NCBI GenBank assembly: GCA_010093605.1
Contig: MU004181.1
Span: 248,001-312,000, forward strand
Length of the DNA: 64,000 nucleotides
Source of the DNA: Lophium mytilinum
Taxonomy: Eukaryota; Ascomycota; Dothideomycetes; Mytilinidiales; Mytilinidiaceae
Reading direction: 5' to 3'
In this document: positions 21,241-32,169 of the stretch, one piece after another
Numbering within the stretch: the first letter of the stretch is position 1
Layout: every line of letters begins with the position of its first letter
The notes under the pieces: model-generated
Databases searched by the model: none
Seen by the model: only the letters and a program-made list of their open reading frames with translations
Told to the model about the DNA's origin: nothing
Made by a program: the position numbers and the translations under genes

Positions 21241-23017
21241 CGCACCGGAGGAGGAGATCGGCCCGGACGGAGGACGCGGGGAGAATGAGGGTTACATGAT
21301 GAGGGAGTAGGCAGATTGCGGGAGTGGTCCTGAAGCTGGCTGTATCGTGTTTTTAAAAACTTTAAACTTTCGACAACATCCTCGCCTAAATCTATGAAGT
21401 GACCATCGCATCCACATCGCTGTTCTCAATTATTGATGCCGTGATTCTCGCATCTTTTGCGGGCTTTCAATGTCTCGATGGAGTGCAGGTCCAACCTTGT
21501 GGAATACTTCGCGTGGCGCGTCAACAAACTTTCCCACCTTCTTGTCTTCGCGCCTCCCCACCCTTCCTCTCCACCATCCTTTCTCTCTACTAGCCTACTC
21601 TCAGCTTTTTCCTCACCATTCTTTGTCAGCCCTCTACCAGCTGGATCCGTTAGGCCAACTTTCCAGCTTCCCCATCTTCTGTTAACCCCCGGGTGCGGAA
21701 AATCCTTCAATCCATCCTGCTGCTGATTTGCGGCGGAAAACAGAAGGGGACGGTAATATCAACGAGGAGGTTGACTTCGAAAACGCGAGACTTGTACGTG
21801 TTGCCATCGACAACCCCGCGAGTGTTCTATCCCGTCTCTATTCTCCTTACTGTCCGCTGACATGATCTTCAGGGCCCTTTCCAACCCAGCCAACCTCAAA
21901 CGAATTCGACGACCCTTCTATACCTCGTATGCCTATAAACTACAGAATTCCAATGGGCAGCTGGAGGGCTATATTCATCCCGTCGGATGGACCGGTAGGG
22001 TCGATAGCGAGGAGATGGCTGCCATAGTTGTCACGGAATGTACCGTGGGCGAATCACCCTGCATATCAAGGACGCATCGAGAACGTGGACGTTCAAATCA
22101 GGAAGATCCGAAGCCATCTTTTCTGGCCGTTTCATAACCTCGCGCACCCCGAAAAGGTTCGCGTCGACTGCGGTGTCTGGAACAAGAAGAAGTCGGCACA
22201 GCGACTCGGAAACGATTCTGTACCGAGGCCGTCCCCGTGTGCAACTGCTACGAGTCCCCGATATAGGACCTGGCCACGAATACTACCCATCTCTTGAATC
22301 TGGGCACCGACAACTGCCAGAACTGCCAGCGAGAAGCTGCTTTTGCGCGATCGTCAGCTTTCATAACAGTCTTGCTATCTAGATAGGTTTGCCCGCAACG
22401 ACTGCGCCTACTCCTGCCATGATCGCCGGCCACACTGCAAGCGCCACGACCGAGACAGAATTCTGGGCTAAGCTTGGGGATCCACCAAACCTAGAGATGA
22501 AGCAAGCCGTCAAAGTCGTGGTACTGGACGTGAGGTTCCAAAACGCCCTCCTCCAACGCGGTCTTTGGTAACCACCTTGGGGCAGAGGAAGACGGATAAG
22601 CTCCGATTCTTGTTGGGAAGCAAAGGACAAGCCGCCGATGGGGTGAGTACTTGGCAGGCCAAGAGGAAGGAACAGGTCAACCGCGACGATGCCATCGCTA
22701 ACGGCGGGATAGCCACGAGCGTGCCACTCTGCAATCCCGTCATCGCGATTGAGCTCATGGCCGTAGTGTTGGGGTAATGGCCGCGTCCTTCGCGCTCCCG
22801 GAAACACGGATGTCACCGACTTCGGTCTGGAGAAGTTCGGGTCATGAGGCTCGCGCCCTCGCCCTGTGCCGCTGGAGGAATGGACGTGAAGCAGCTAGAA
22901 ATTTGATCAACTATCCGCCGTTGGAACTACCTGCGACCGCCTCGACCTGCAACCTCCCTACAGCACCGGCTCCTACGAAGAATAAGAATGTCCTGGCATC
23001 AGAATAAGACTCCGTGA
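21241..23017. other. Coding-like debris, unidentified
   Basis: From about 21730 exon-like pieces occur: GDGNINEEVDFENARL ending at a GTACGT donor (21795), and after an acceptor at 21873 a frame with FPTQPTSNEFDDPSIPRMPI and, past a stop, NVPWANHPAYQGRIENVDVQ. Another run at 22389-22780 (EFWAKLGDPPNLEMKQAVKV, then TTLGQRKTDKLRFLLGSKGQ in a shifted frame) looks like an old gene with one frame change. Splice phases do not agree for the first pair. No family recognised. Confidence 0.25.
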
Positions 23018-23225
23018 GCTCAAGCACTAGATCACCCCGAAGCTCGAAGAAGTGTAAGATCCCCTCGTCCGGCTACTTCGAAGAGTACTTACCGGATGTT
23101 TAGCTCAGATGCAGATTCTGAAGTCCTGGCCGACTGCATCCTCGCGCTTGTGCGCAACGAAGGCCATGATCACCATATCGAATACACTGTCATACTGACT
23201 TGCCGTCCTTCCTCCTTGACAGTAA
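23018..23225 (+). pseudogene. PWI-like domain fragment (RBM26/27-type)
   Basis: After a TTTAG acceptor near 23103 the frame reads SDADSEVLADCILALVRNEG, matching the N-terminal PWI-like fold of RBM26/27-type RNA-binding proteins (usual form SDADPEVLADYVLALL). It goes on to TDLPSFLLDS and a GTAAGA donor near 23220. Upstream of an intron-like stretch (23056-23103) a piece reads ITPKLEEV, as expected for the preceding part (W-x-x-KLE). One frame has a stop between the parts. The rest of the gene (zinc finger, RRMs) is not present. The identification rests on about 35 residues and should be tested by a profile search. Confidence 0.4.
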
Positions 23226-25966
23226 GAGGCTCACTGAAGGCATTGGCCAAGGGAATATGGCTGACCTCGCCCTAGATACCGCTCGAATGTCTCGTCCTGC
23301 TCGAAGCCCACGTACTATGAGGGAAGGTCTAAGGAGCTCTACGAGGCTGGCTCAATAGCTACGGCCGGAGAGCTAGCCATGAACATGTCCACGACTTCCC
23401 AGTCTCTCCATGGTGCGTCCCAAACTGCGCGCTTTACAGATCAGACATCACCGTGAGCTACCACGTGGCTTTTCAAAATATGCTACCGAAGAGGTTAGAC
23501 CTCAAAGATCTCGAATTGAACGACCCATTCCGGCACGGCGGATCTGGTGCGAATGAGGATACTGAGCCGTCGACATCCTTTAGGCACCATTCTGGCCAAT
23601 AGATCCGTGTACGACGCCACACAATAGCAGTCGTAGGGGTAGTTTCATCCCTCAGAATCAGCACCTGCAGCTGGCAACTCAAAATCTCGAGCTTGACCGC
23701 GTCGGTCGTCCCTAGATCGATAGAATTGCAGCCCTAGAGGCCAAAGTTGGCTGCATGGATTCGGCTTACTGGGAAGAAGATTGGAAACGGAATATGCTGA
23801 GGTGACTTTAAGGATCCTATGCTGGCTTCCCCGTGGATTGAGTACTCCGGGTCGCGAGCACGTTCGCCGTATCGAACATGTCGAACATGCCCATGATGCC
23901 CACTGCTCCACCCGACTTTTCGCTTTTCGACCCCAACGATCCTATGGCGGTATTGATGATTATGCATGCGATGGGCTTTTCGGTCCAAGGCATGTAACAA
24001 ACGCCTCATCCTAGCTCTTCTCCGGCAGTGGTCCTCCCGGTTCCCCTATACAGATGCTACATGTACCCAAGAACGAGAGGTGCAGTGACTACGATACTAG
24101 GAGCTTCGGTGTCTACGATAGCGTCTGGCCATACTAGCTAAAGAGCCAGCCGCACCAAGATGGTGGAACAAAAGTGGTGGGGTGGTTTCAACCCTCCAGA
24201 TACTCTCGGAAATTCTGGTTTTTTGGTGGGACAAATGTTAGGAAAAGCGAGCATGCCCGCCATGTTGGGCTTTCGCAGGATGGCCTAATGGATTAGGTAG
24301 TAATTCCTTCTCCTCTACGAATCCCGCCGCGATCGTGGCCCAATCCCTGAATGACGCGCTCAAGAACGCAACTGGTCTGACGCGAATTGGTCTTCATCCA
24401 AGTGTTGCTCCAGCCCGTCCGCCACGCGTGCGAGATGACAATGGGAGAGGTTGACACTAGTGAAGTACAGGACATATCCATCCTCCCTGAAGCTGCTGAT
24501 GCCATGAAATAGGGTTGCTATTACGCGGGCTCCTATAGTGAATAGGGGACCAAATGAAGCCGGAGGCGACCAAGTCGGAGCGTTTCTGTGGGTGAAACGA
24601 ACCTTCAATGGAAGGTCCTCATTTCTAGGTACTGCCATGAATCGCGTTCTTAACTCCTGTTCTCCTTCCCTACTCGTTGTGCAAGTTGGTCGCGATGGGG
24701 TGATGTGAGGGCAGTACATTTGCTTCTTCGGGTCACTCACCATTTTCCCAACGTGGTAAGAGCTTTTTAGCATATGTGGAGTAGTCCTTGGAAGACGTTG
24801 ATACGGTTGCTCGTGCCTATCAGGCAAGCATGCTGAGCCATACTGCTCTCTCCATGAATGAGCTTAAAAACCTCGAAGGCCGTCGGCATTCACCACCATA
24901 CCCAGAAGCTCAAGTAGGAAGGTAGATGACTCCATACGTTGTCGAGGCCGTATTTTCAACCACTGGCAAGTGCGGAAGTTTGGTGAGCCTTAGGAGCTTG
25001 TTGGCTATGCCACGCCCCTCGACCAGCCAACCTCTCGTTCTAAGACATATAGCTAAAAGATGGCTTCCAAGCAACCAGAGTTGCTCTCCGTCCCCAGAAA
25101 GACTACTGGCACACTCGTACTGTCTTCTATTCTTAATCGCCACGTTCCCATTCTGCGTACTCTTATCAATAGCCTGAATTGGACGTCCGAAGTCCGCGGC
25201 AAAAGCCTGTAAAAGATGCAGCTTCGGCGGGAGAGATAGCCTGCATCCGTAAGCTAGGCCTTTAGTCTTAACCACCACCCCCCTCATCTACTGCTGCCTA
25301 GTACGCAATGAAGTTATTCCTATCGATGACACTTAGTCCGAGTCGGTACATGGTACACCTAGTTGTATGCTGGAAAGGATGGGATCAAAGGAGGCACCAT
25401 CTACCTATCTTGGTATTAGTAATTCGACTTGCTCCCGTTTCATAGCGATCAGCCTCACCAGCGTCTTCCGGCATTAGGAAGCTCAGGAGCCTTGCCGTCG
25501 GTAGAGTCCTATGTCCCGTATATGGTCACGTGGATATGGCACCACCCTGGCTCCACGTTCTCCCGCTGAATACCAAACTCGACAGTGCTACAGGTAGCAG
25601 CTGATGCCTTCGCCAGATGATAGTTCGCTCTCCATTGAGTTGACCTTTACATTGTATTTACAGTCTCAAATCTTATCGGGCGACCCTTGGCTGTTGCAAG
25701 AAGCGCCCAAAGCATTTGGCTTGGGGCTGTAGGGGAACCGTCTCATCATCTATGAACCCGCAGATTTAGTTCTCGAATGTACGACTCCCGTCGGCACGTC
25801 GTCTCGCATTCAACCATCGATCGGTTGATTACCCAGCCTACTTTAAGATTAGCTACTGTTCTGGATGCGTGTAATACGGACATGAAGTTGGAAACATGTC
25901 TGGAACCATCTGCAGAGCAGGAAAAGAGGCTGAAGCTGAGAGGAGGAAGATCAGCTCCGCCGATTC
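23226..25966. other. No confident gene
   Basis: The longest frame is minus 24360-24827 (REGEQELRTRFMAVPRNEDL, then SFREDGYVLYFTSVNLSHCH), protein-like but without recognised motif or clean splice partners. Other frames are short. No repeats or RNA genes noticed. Confidence 0.3.
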
Positions 25967-26882
25967 TTACATGATAGTGCTCAGCCCCTCCTGCGCACCC
26001 AGGATCGTCATGCGCAAGGTCGGTGCTCCTAGGTTGGAGACGTTCGGTGGGTGAAGCGTCGTAGTGTTCTCCTGTATGCCAAGCCCAGGGGGCGATGCCA
26101 ATTGGAACTCGTTTTCCATGTTGTCCGCGACATCCGCGACATCCGCGTTATTAAAGTTAGGAAGCGGTGCTAGCATGTCTCTCAGTAGTGGGTGACGTGG
26201 GGTACCGGAGGTGTCTTTAGCACTCTGAACACGGTTGGTGTGGGCATCGTTCGTGGGCTCATTCGTTATGTTGGAATCCTAGGACTCGAGATTCGGAGCC
26301 ACCATTTGCTTGATGGCCACGCCTTGAGCGCAGGAGTCTGTAGCTGGTACGGTCTGCGACAAGCTTGTTTCGCCTTTCATACGGTGTATCGTGAGCGCGT
26401 CCGTAAGCGCTTCCTGGCTCGGCATGACCCCCGATAGCTGGTTGAGGAGTAAGTTTGGGCCTTGGGGCGTTGGATTGGCAAGGAAGCGTTTATCGATATT
26501 CAGGGACCACGAACCTATGGGACATACGAGTCCTATTGAGGAGGCTATTTCCTTCTCCATCAATGGTTGGGCGCAGAAAGTTCGCTAGCGTCCGAGTAAC
26601 TATACTCACCACCCACGAATTCCACAGCTGCGGTCGGAGATGCACGGCATCCAAGCTACAGTATTGGATATGCAGGACCATATGAGCTCCCGTGATATAA
26701 TAGAAAATGAGAGAAGCAAGGCTCTGAGAGGCTTCTGGAGCCATCATCGAGAAAAGCGAGCATTGATCCATATGGACAGTGGGATGCTGGACATAGGACA
26801 CGGGGGTCAAAGGGTCGACTGTGGATGGATATACTAACAGCGTGGATGGATATACTGACAGCGTGAGAAGCCATGCTATCAA
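25967..26882 (-). pseudogene. Decayed or mis-split hypothetical gene
   Basis: On the minus strand a frame (26882-26490) reads PEASQSLASLIFYYITGAHM, VLHIQYCSLDAVHLRPQLW and then TIDGEGNSLLNRTR. A possible intron (donor GTATGT, acceptor CCAAG) joins this in phase to a second frame, PNLLLNQLSGVMPSQEALTD and IHRMKGETSLSQTVPATDS, which meets a TAG at about 26279-26281. The same frame resumes to 25967 with LPNFNNADVADVADNMENEF. The helical part with LHIQY and the acidic tail are loosely reminiscent of the middle-homology and C-terminal regions of fungal zinc-cluster regulators, but no Zn2Cys6 motif is seen, so this is only a guess. A 9-bp triplet repeat (CGCGACATC type, about 26127-26150) codes the ADVADVADN part. 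Confidence 0.3.
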
Positions 26883-27307
26883 CGTTGGTTGGGAGAAGAA
26901 ACTGATACTTTTCTTGTTGTTTCCACAATTTGGTGCAAGGAATATGTGGAGCTTGAACTCCTGAGCGAGGGCTTGATTCTGTCTTGCAACGCGCGGTAGC
27001 GTAGTTGCCGCATAGCACTAAATATTCAGACAAATAGAAGATAAAATGACATGCGACGGGGGCTTCACATTTTGAAACGCATGATTGAAACGAACTCCTT
27101 ACGTAAGCGTCCTGATGGGTGAATGGTGGAGACCGCGCGCTGCCGTAGAGCTGTGCGCTTGCCACGCCTCCTTCTTGGCCTAGCTCGCCATCCCCACCTA
27201 CCACGAACATCAACCACGACAACCGTACGAACCAGTCGTGCAAGCCCAGCATGGGAGACCGCCGTACTGCCGCGCACGGCTCGGGTACTGCCGCTGCTGT
27301 CGGTGTG
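26883..27307. other. Intergenic, upstream of the family gene at 27308
   Basis: No convincing reading frame. At 26816-26862, just before this stretch, a 24-bp unit (GTGGATGGATATACT.. type) is repeated twice. This 425-bp region would hold the promoter of the next gene; no element can be named. Confidence 0.35.
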
Positions 27308-28444
27308 ATGCTCAATTGTCGGCTGACGCTACCTCCCCCACAGGTTGGTCCCGCGCCTATTGTACTCTCAAGGTGCTCAATTACTAAACTGCGCCGCAGA
27401 ATTTCTCGGTGATTCTTGCAGCTCAACAGGCGCAATCCCAATCTCAGGCAGAGCTGGAGGGCTCTCAGCCTTCAGACCAGTTGCAGAAGGACTACTTCGG
27501 TCCGCCCCACCACCATCATGTCGGGTTTAGGTACTTTGGCCCGGAAGAAGAGAAGGTATGTTTTCTGCCCTTTATAGCGCGCCGCATCAAGACACTTACA
27601 CTCTGGATAGAGCGGTGTTGGTTTCTTCTCCCTGCCACGAGAATTACGTGATCAGATATACGAAGAGTCTGCGACAAACGGTGGCTTGGCAAAGGTGTTA
27701 TGGACGGATCCCAGAAAGCGCAAGGTCATCGTCGAGAACACTACGGATCCTGCTCTGACGGCTACTCTGAGCGCGCTGCAAGCGGTCCACCCGCAGGTCG
27801 CAGGGGAGGCCCCGGAGAGGGCTTGGACTTATACGACCCCACTCGTGGACGACTCCCGCCAATTCCTCGCCTTCAAGAAAAAATTAGACACAGAGACCGT
27901 CTTAGGAGAGCCCAAACTATCCAACCGCGTCAAGTCAGTGGCCTTTCGCCGCCTTGCTGGACCATACGCCAACAGAGCCATGGAGAAGTTGTTGGGAATG
28001 AAGAAGCTGAAAAAGGTGTTCATCGTCCCAAAGAAGGTACCACGCGCAATGAATGCTCGCCCGGATGCGTATCGTCGCACCCAAACCGCCATGATAAACC
28101 AGCTGTTCAGTTCGCCCGCCATTGTCCGATTCTGTCAGGACCTGTTGGAAAAGCAAAAGGCCCTGTCTTTTGACGCAAACCTGGACAAAGCGTTTGAGAA
28201 GCACGAGAAGACTCGGGCTAGGTGTAGGGCGTTACCGATGGGTGGACGTCTTGGGGATCAGGTCAGAATGCAACAAGCAGAAGAGCTCAATGAGCTTTTC
28301 GCTCAGGAGCGCAATCAAGCCATGCGAAGCCTTTACAGCGAGCAGATCGAAGCCGACACTGAAGAACTATCTTCGCTGAAAGCGAGAACCCGAGCGGTTC
28401 GTAAGAGACTAGCAAGTCGGAGAAAGCACCATGATGCCCTCTGA
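27308..28444 (+). CDS. 2EXR-like family member 1 (341 aa, three exons)
   Basis: Exon 1 (27308-27343) codes MLNCRLTLPPPQ; intron 27344-27399 (TTACTAAAC branch). Exon 2 (27400-27555, 52 codons) is Gln/Ser/His-rich disorder, AAQQAQSQSQAELEGSQPSD to a GTATGT donor. Intron 27556-27610. Exon 3 (27611-28444) opens SGVGFFSLPRELRDQIYEES, the LPxELR-type motif of 2EXR/F-box-like proteins (about residues 72-83). Then follow VKSVAFRRL, a strand KKVFIVPKKV (about 200), a helix DAYRRTQTAMINQLF, and the family module SFDANLDKAFEKHEKTRARC (about 240-259) with PMGGRLGDQV. The C-terminus is highly charged, probably a coiled coil ending RRKHHDAL. All introns are phase 0. Function unknown; 2EXR-type proteins are widespread and expanded in ascomycetes without defined roles. 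No signal peptide or catalytic motif. The exon model is inferred but mutually consistent with the 32170 gene. Confidence 0.75.
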
Positions 28445-30151
28445 TCCCCTTCCCTTTCATGTAAGTAGCTACGAAGAGCTTGAGGCGGTGTTCTGTGATG
28501 TAGGAGTAGTTGCCACAGAGGCCACTCCGCACATAAAAGGCGAGAAGAAGGCTTGACATTCAAATATAATCTCTTCCTTCACAAGAAGTAATCAATGCCA
28601 GTATGCTCAACTCGGTGGAGGCAGAGTATATAAATAACTATTTTCATCCAGGTCATCCTATTATGCACATCATCAACTGTCTTGTTCACCCTTATGCCAC
28701 ACATGCCGCCATTCCACCGCGCCCTTCTATATTTCCCAGCCCAAGAGCGAATTCATATCGTTCTACAATGAAGATGATCAAGAGTCACGATTACTGGTTC
28801 ATTTCTGCACGCAAGACCGGGCTTCTAGAACCTCAAACAAGAAGAGATGTTTACGAAATGCAAAACGCGCAAACCTGCGGTGCACGGTAACCCATCTTGT
28901 GGAGTCTATCTTAGCCCTTCACCAATGAGCTTGGGAGTCTCCTTGTAGAATGGGATTCTCAGCTGTCGACTCCGGATTGCAGATCCTGCGAATGAGACTC
29001 CGAAATGTACAAGCTGATGTTTCCACCTCTCTCGCATTCGCAAGCTCCGAAAAGCTCGAGATTGGGAGGCGTAAGCCGGCGGTGCAGGAACACTCATGCT
29101 GGGCGTGCTGTTCTTGACAAATATGGCTGAACGCGGAAGGTTCCTCGGCGTCTGACCGAATATGGTCACCAACTACCAATTTCATGGTTGGCGTTTCAAT
29201 CTCGACGGCATGAGTGTGTTGCGGCGCCTGGTCCTTGCACGTACTAGGCACATCAGCATCGACAAGCCGAGCAAGCCTTAAGAAAGATCACGAATAAACA
29301 CATTGTATAAATCTTTCTTGGGAATGTAGTATAGGAAACAAATGTTGGAAACCAATCAGGGGAGGCTAGTGACTGCCCGAATTGTCGTCCTATGTGGCAT
29401 CTTTCTGAACAGATGGTTGTTTGATCACTTGTAACTCTTGTGTCGCCCGCATTCTATGGCCGTGCTTTTACGTAAAGTTCCTTAATTGTTTCGAAGAATG
29501 CGAAACGGGTAAGGTGAACTTGGTGAATAAATTGAAGCCCTGAATCGCAGTGACTGGTTCGTAGAATAGGATATGTGATTGCAAGATCAGTGTCCGCATC
29601 CTTCGTTACCGCCGTCCGCATGATTCAGCCCACTGTAAATATTTAGTGGAAACCTATCAGTCTAAACAGCCTAGAATAGAGAGGTTTTACATAAGCTACA
29701 ATCGCCGACAAGACACATGACCTTGGAACAAACCGTACCTTGGCGCGAGAAATGCGAGTGGCTGGGATTTGAACCACAAGTCCTGGAATTTTCATTGTCA
29801 GCGTAGGGCTTCTCTAGTCTATCAGCACATCACTGTGGCCCCCTAGCGGCTACTCCATCTACATCACACTATCGACATTTCATCCATTCCGCTATCGGTC
29901 AGCAACTTATCCGAGCAGTTTGGCGCTCTACCAAGCCGAGCTCCGCCCCACGCAGCTCAACGTTGGTAACGCAGACGCTGAAAACGGGATCATAACAGCT
30001 CGTTAGACTAATATCGGTTCCAGAATTGCGGCAGCCTCCCACGAATAACGTCTCATTACCCCGGGCACGACAACCTCCCGTACTCCTACCACTACCTCCA
30101 ACCCTACGGCGACTACCTACAACCCTACAACGATCTACGCAGGCTCCCGTG
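28445..30151. other. Intergenic; degenerate tRNA-like remnant
   Basis: Around 29745-29850 (minus) a B-box-like GGTTCAAATCC and a 3' part AGCCACTCGC follow a long arm, and a loop with CTAGAGA recalls a tRNA-Ser (AGA) anticodon loop, but stems do not pair, so at best it is a mutated tRNA pseudogene or tRNA-derived repeat. Two overlapping minus frames at 28906-29251 have no motif. The remaining sequence shows nothing. Confidence 0.25.
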
Positions 30152-30828
30152 ATGTCACCCTTAGGACGCCAATCTAATAACGGGGATGTGGAAGAAGCTG
30201 TGCTTAGACAAGAGCTCGTCGACCGGCTTGCTGTCTACGGGGATGCGCCAGCCCCACAGCAGGTAAGCGTGCGTCACCATAGAATAACCATTGCTTAGGC
30301 TTATGCATTGAATAGGAAGGCCTCGCCGTCCGTCTTAGAGGGCACAACCCCATTCAAGTTCTTCCGGCAATTGTCCCCGCTTGGATGAATAATAACCTAT
30401 ACTCCTACATGGAATGCCAGACGCACTATATCAAGGCTGTCATCGCCGCTGAAAACGTTCTCGATGTATTCTTGGACCTCATGGCGGAACATGCTGCAAT
30501 CGGGGGACGCCTAAGTATCTTCTTCGCCTCCAATTGGGAAAATGCCGCCCAGGACTTCGAAGTGATACGGTTTCAATATCAAGCAGTGCTACCCAGCGGC
30601 AGGCTGGATGCTGATACAGTCCGTCAAATCTGCCTCCTTCTCGAGAGATACTGGGACTCCTTGCTGCGTGCAAGCCTTATCAAGCACATCAATCGCAAAG
30701 TGGAGGCGAAGATGTCCCACTACCTTGACCTCCTTGCCCGCCACCCAGATCGCAAAGATGAAATAGAAAGTATTGTGCAAGAGATTATTGAGCTACAGGT
30801 CTTGAGGGTCGACCACGTCCAGAAGTAG
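30152..30828 (+). CDS. 2EXR-like family member 2, N-terminally shortened (about 207 aa)
   Basis: Exon 1 (30152-30262) reads MSPLGRQSNNGDVEEAVLRQ and ends APAPQQ at a GTAAGC donor; the frame is open further upstream (Pro/Leu-rich from 30026) but without ATG. Intron 30263-30315, phase 0. Exon 2 (30316-30828) begins EGLAVRLRGHNPIQVLPAIV, equivalent to the IVP strand of the family, then a helix YMECQTHYIKAVIAAENVLD and the module FASNWENAAQDFEVIRFQYQ with SGRLDADTVRQICLLLERYW. Exon 2 therefore starts directly in the middle of the normal domain: the LPxE motif and about 100 following residues are missing, although the leader exon and the intron remain. It ends VDHVQK at a TAG; a further intron (GTAGGT donor, GCTAATAG acceptor at about 30886) would instead extend it by about ten residues. 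It may be a functional short form or a recent pseudogene. Confidence 0.5.
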
Positions 30829-31092
30829 GTACGTCTCATACTGGCAGTGCATAATCTTGATGCGTCGTACTGACATGGTGCTAATAGGAACGATGGTGCT
30901 CTGGCAGCTACATAAGGACCATGGTTTCTTGCCGGCTCTACATTCATTGCCTTCCAAGTTCAGACCGGCTGCTCCTAGGACGTCTTTGGCTGGGCGGAGG
31001 GAGTTGTGAAGGACGTCAGGCCAGACCAACTCTTGTTAGGCATGTAGCAACTAATACAAAATTGACGAGTACATACCATATATGCGACTACA

Positions 31093-31534
31093 ATGTCTTC
31101 TACTCTGCTCCATCGACCCCACTGTATGGAGTGCCTGGTGCAAGACGCGATTGTCCCCCAGAAGCCCCCATTTCCTAGAGCACGAAGTCCTTCTCCTTGC
31201 TATTACCCAGTGGAAGATCGTCAGGAAGCTGTTCAAATCGCTAAAGGTGGTAAGTCTTGCGAGGCATCTCAAGGAAGCACGGGAGAAAAACACGGCTCGC
31301 TGTATCTAGCTGTATCTTCAATCGAACTGGCGCAGCATCTTCAATGAGTTTGAGCGTGATCGACCGAAGTATAAACCACTCAGACCAGAAGGAAGGCTCG
31401 ACGAGAGGACTATAAGCTACCAAACTGGTAGACCAAAGACATTCTTTGAGTACATTCGGTATGGCGCGGTTAGAAAGCTGTACAAAAAGAATATGATAAA
31501 GGTGCAAGAGGTGATGATCAAGCTACAGGGTTAG
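31093..31534 (+). pseudogene. 2EXR-like family relic (C-terminal half)
   Basis: Homology to the family can be followed through three frames. Near 31130 the reading CLVQDAIVPQKPPFPRA matches the IVP strand; near 31180-31280 another frame gives EVLLLAITQWKIVRKLFKSL and LARHLKEAREK, matching the helix after it; from about 31325 to the stop at 31534 a third reads SNWRSIFNEFERDRPKYKPL, then PEGRLDERTISYQ, the family module. No N-terminal motif is found upstream. At least two frame changes separate the pieces. It lies between the shortened gene at 30152 and the intact gene at 32170 on the same strand, as expected for tandem duplication followed by decay. Confidence 0.55.
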
Positions 31535-32169
31535 TTGAACAATTCGCGTCGTAGATACCATGAACTACGAGAGAACGGCGGCGCCGATGTCTAATTGCTC
31601 GCCCTTGCTTTTTCCTACGATAGAGCGAGATGAGCGTTCCGATTCCGAAAGACCTGCCTAGTAGGCGAAGAAGATGTGACGGAAACCTTCCCTGTGTCAA
31701 TCATTTCTTTAGGATTCGGTAGGGTGAGTAGGATATTCCAAATAGGGTTTTGGCAGACCTCTTTAGAGGAGTAGTGTTGTGGATAGGCAGTATAATCCTC
31801 TTCTACTTTCATAAGCAATGATGTTGCTATCTGCGCCTGTGACTCGTAGCGTACTGCTGTGTCAACATTTAGCATATCCATGTACCAAGACCTATGGCCT
31901 ATTACTCTACACAGCTCCATCCGTTCATTTCTCGGGTGAATTATAGTAATAGTATGTCTATTAGCCTCCGCGTTTTATCTACTAGATAATTGCCTCGGTC
32001 ACGGGATGACCGAGCTCTTGGCCCAAGTGATTTCTAGCCACAGCGCCGTGCAAATCCGATCCCCGCCACCTCCATCTCCAAGTTCGGCGAACCTCGACTC
32101 TGTCAATACCAGTGAACAACAGCTTCAACCCAGGAAGCGCGGCCCCCGTTATTCCACTCCCTCATCACA
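31535..32169. other. Intergenic upstream of family member 3
   Basis: About 630 bases with short frames on both strands and no motif. The last 100 bases are CA-rich and lead to CATCACAATG at the next start. Confidence 0.35.

Noticed and set aside
26816-26862. 24-bp direct repeat, two copies
   Set aside because: Simple slippage; noted but with no sign of function.
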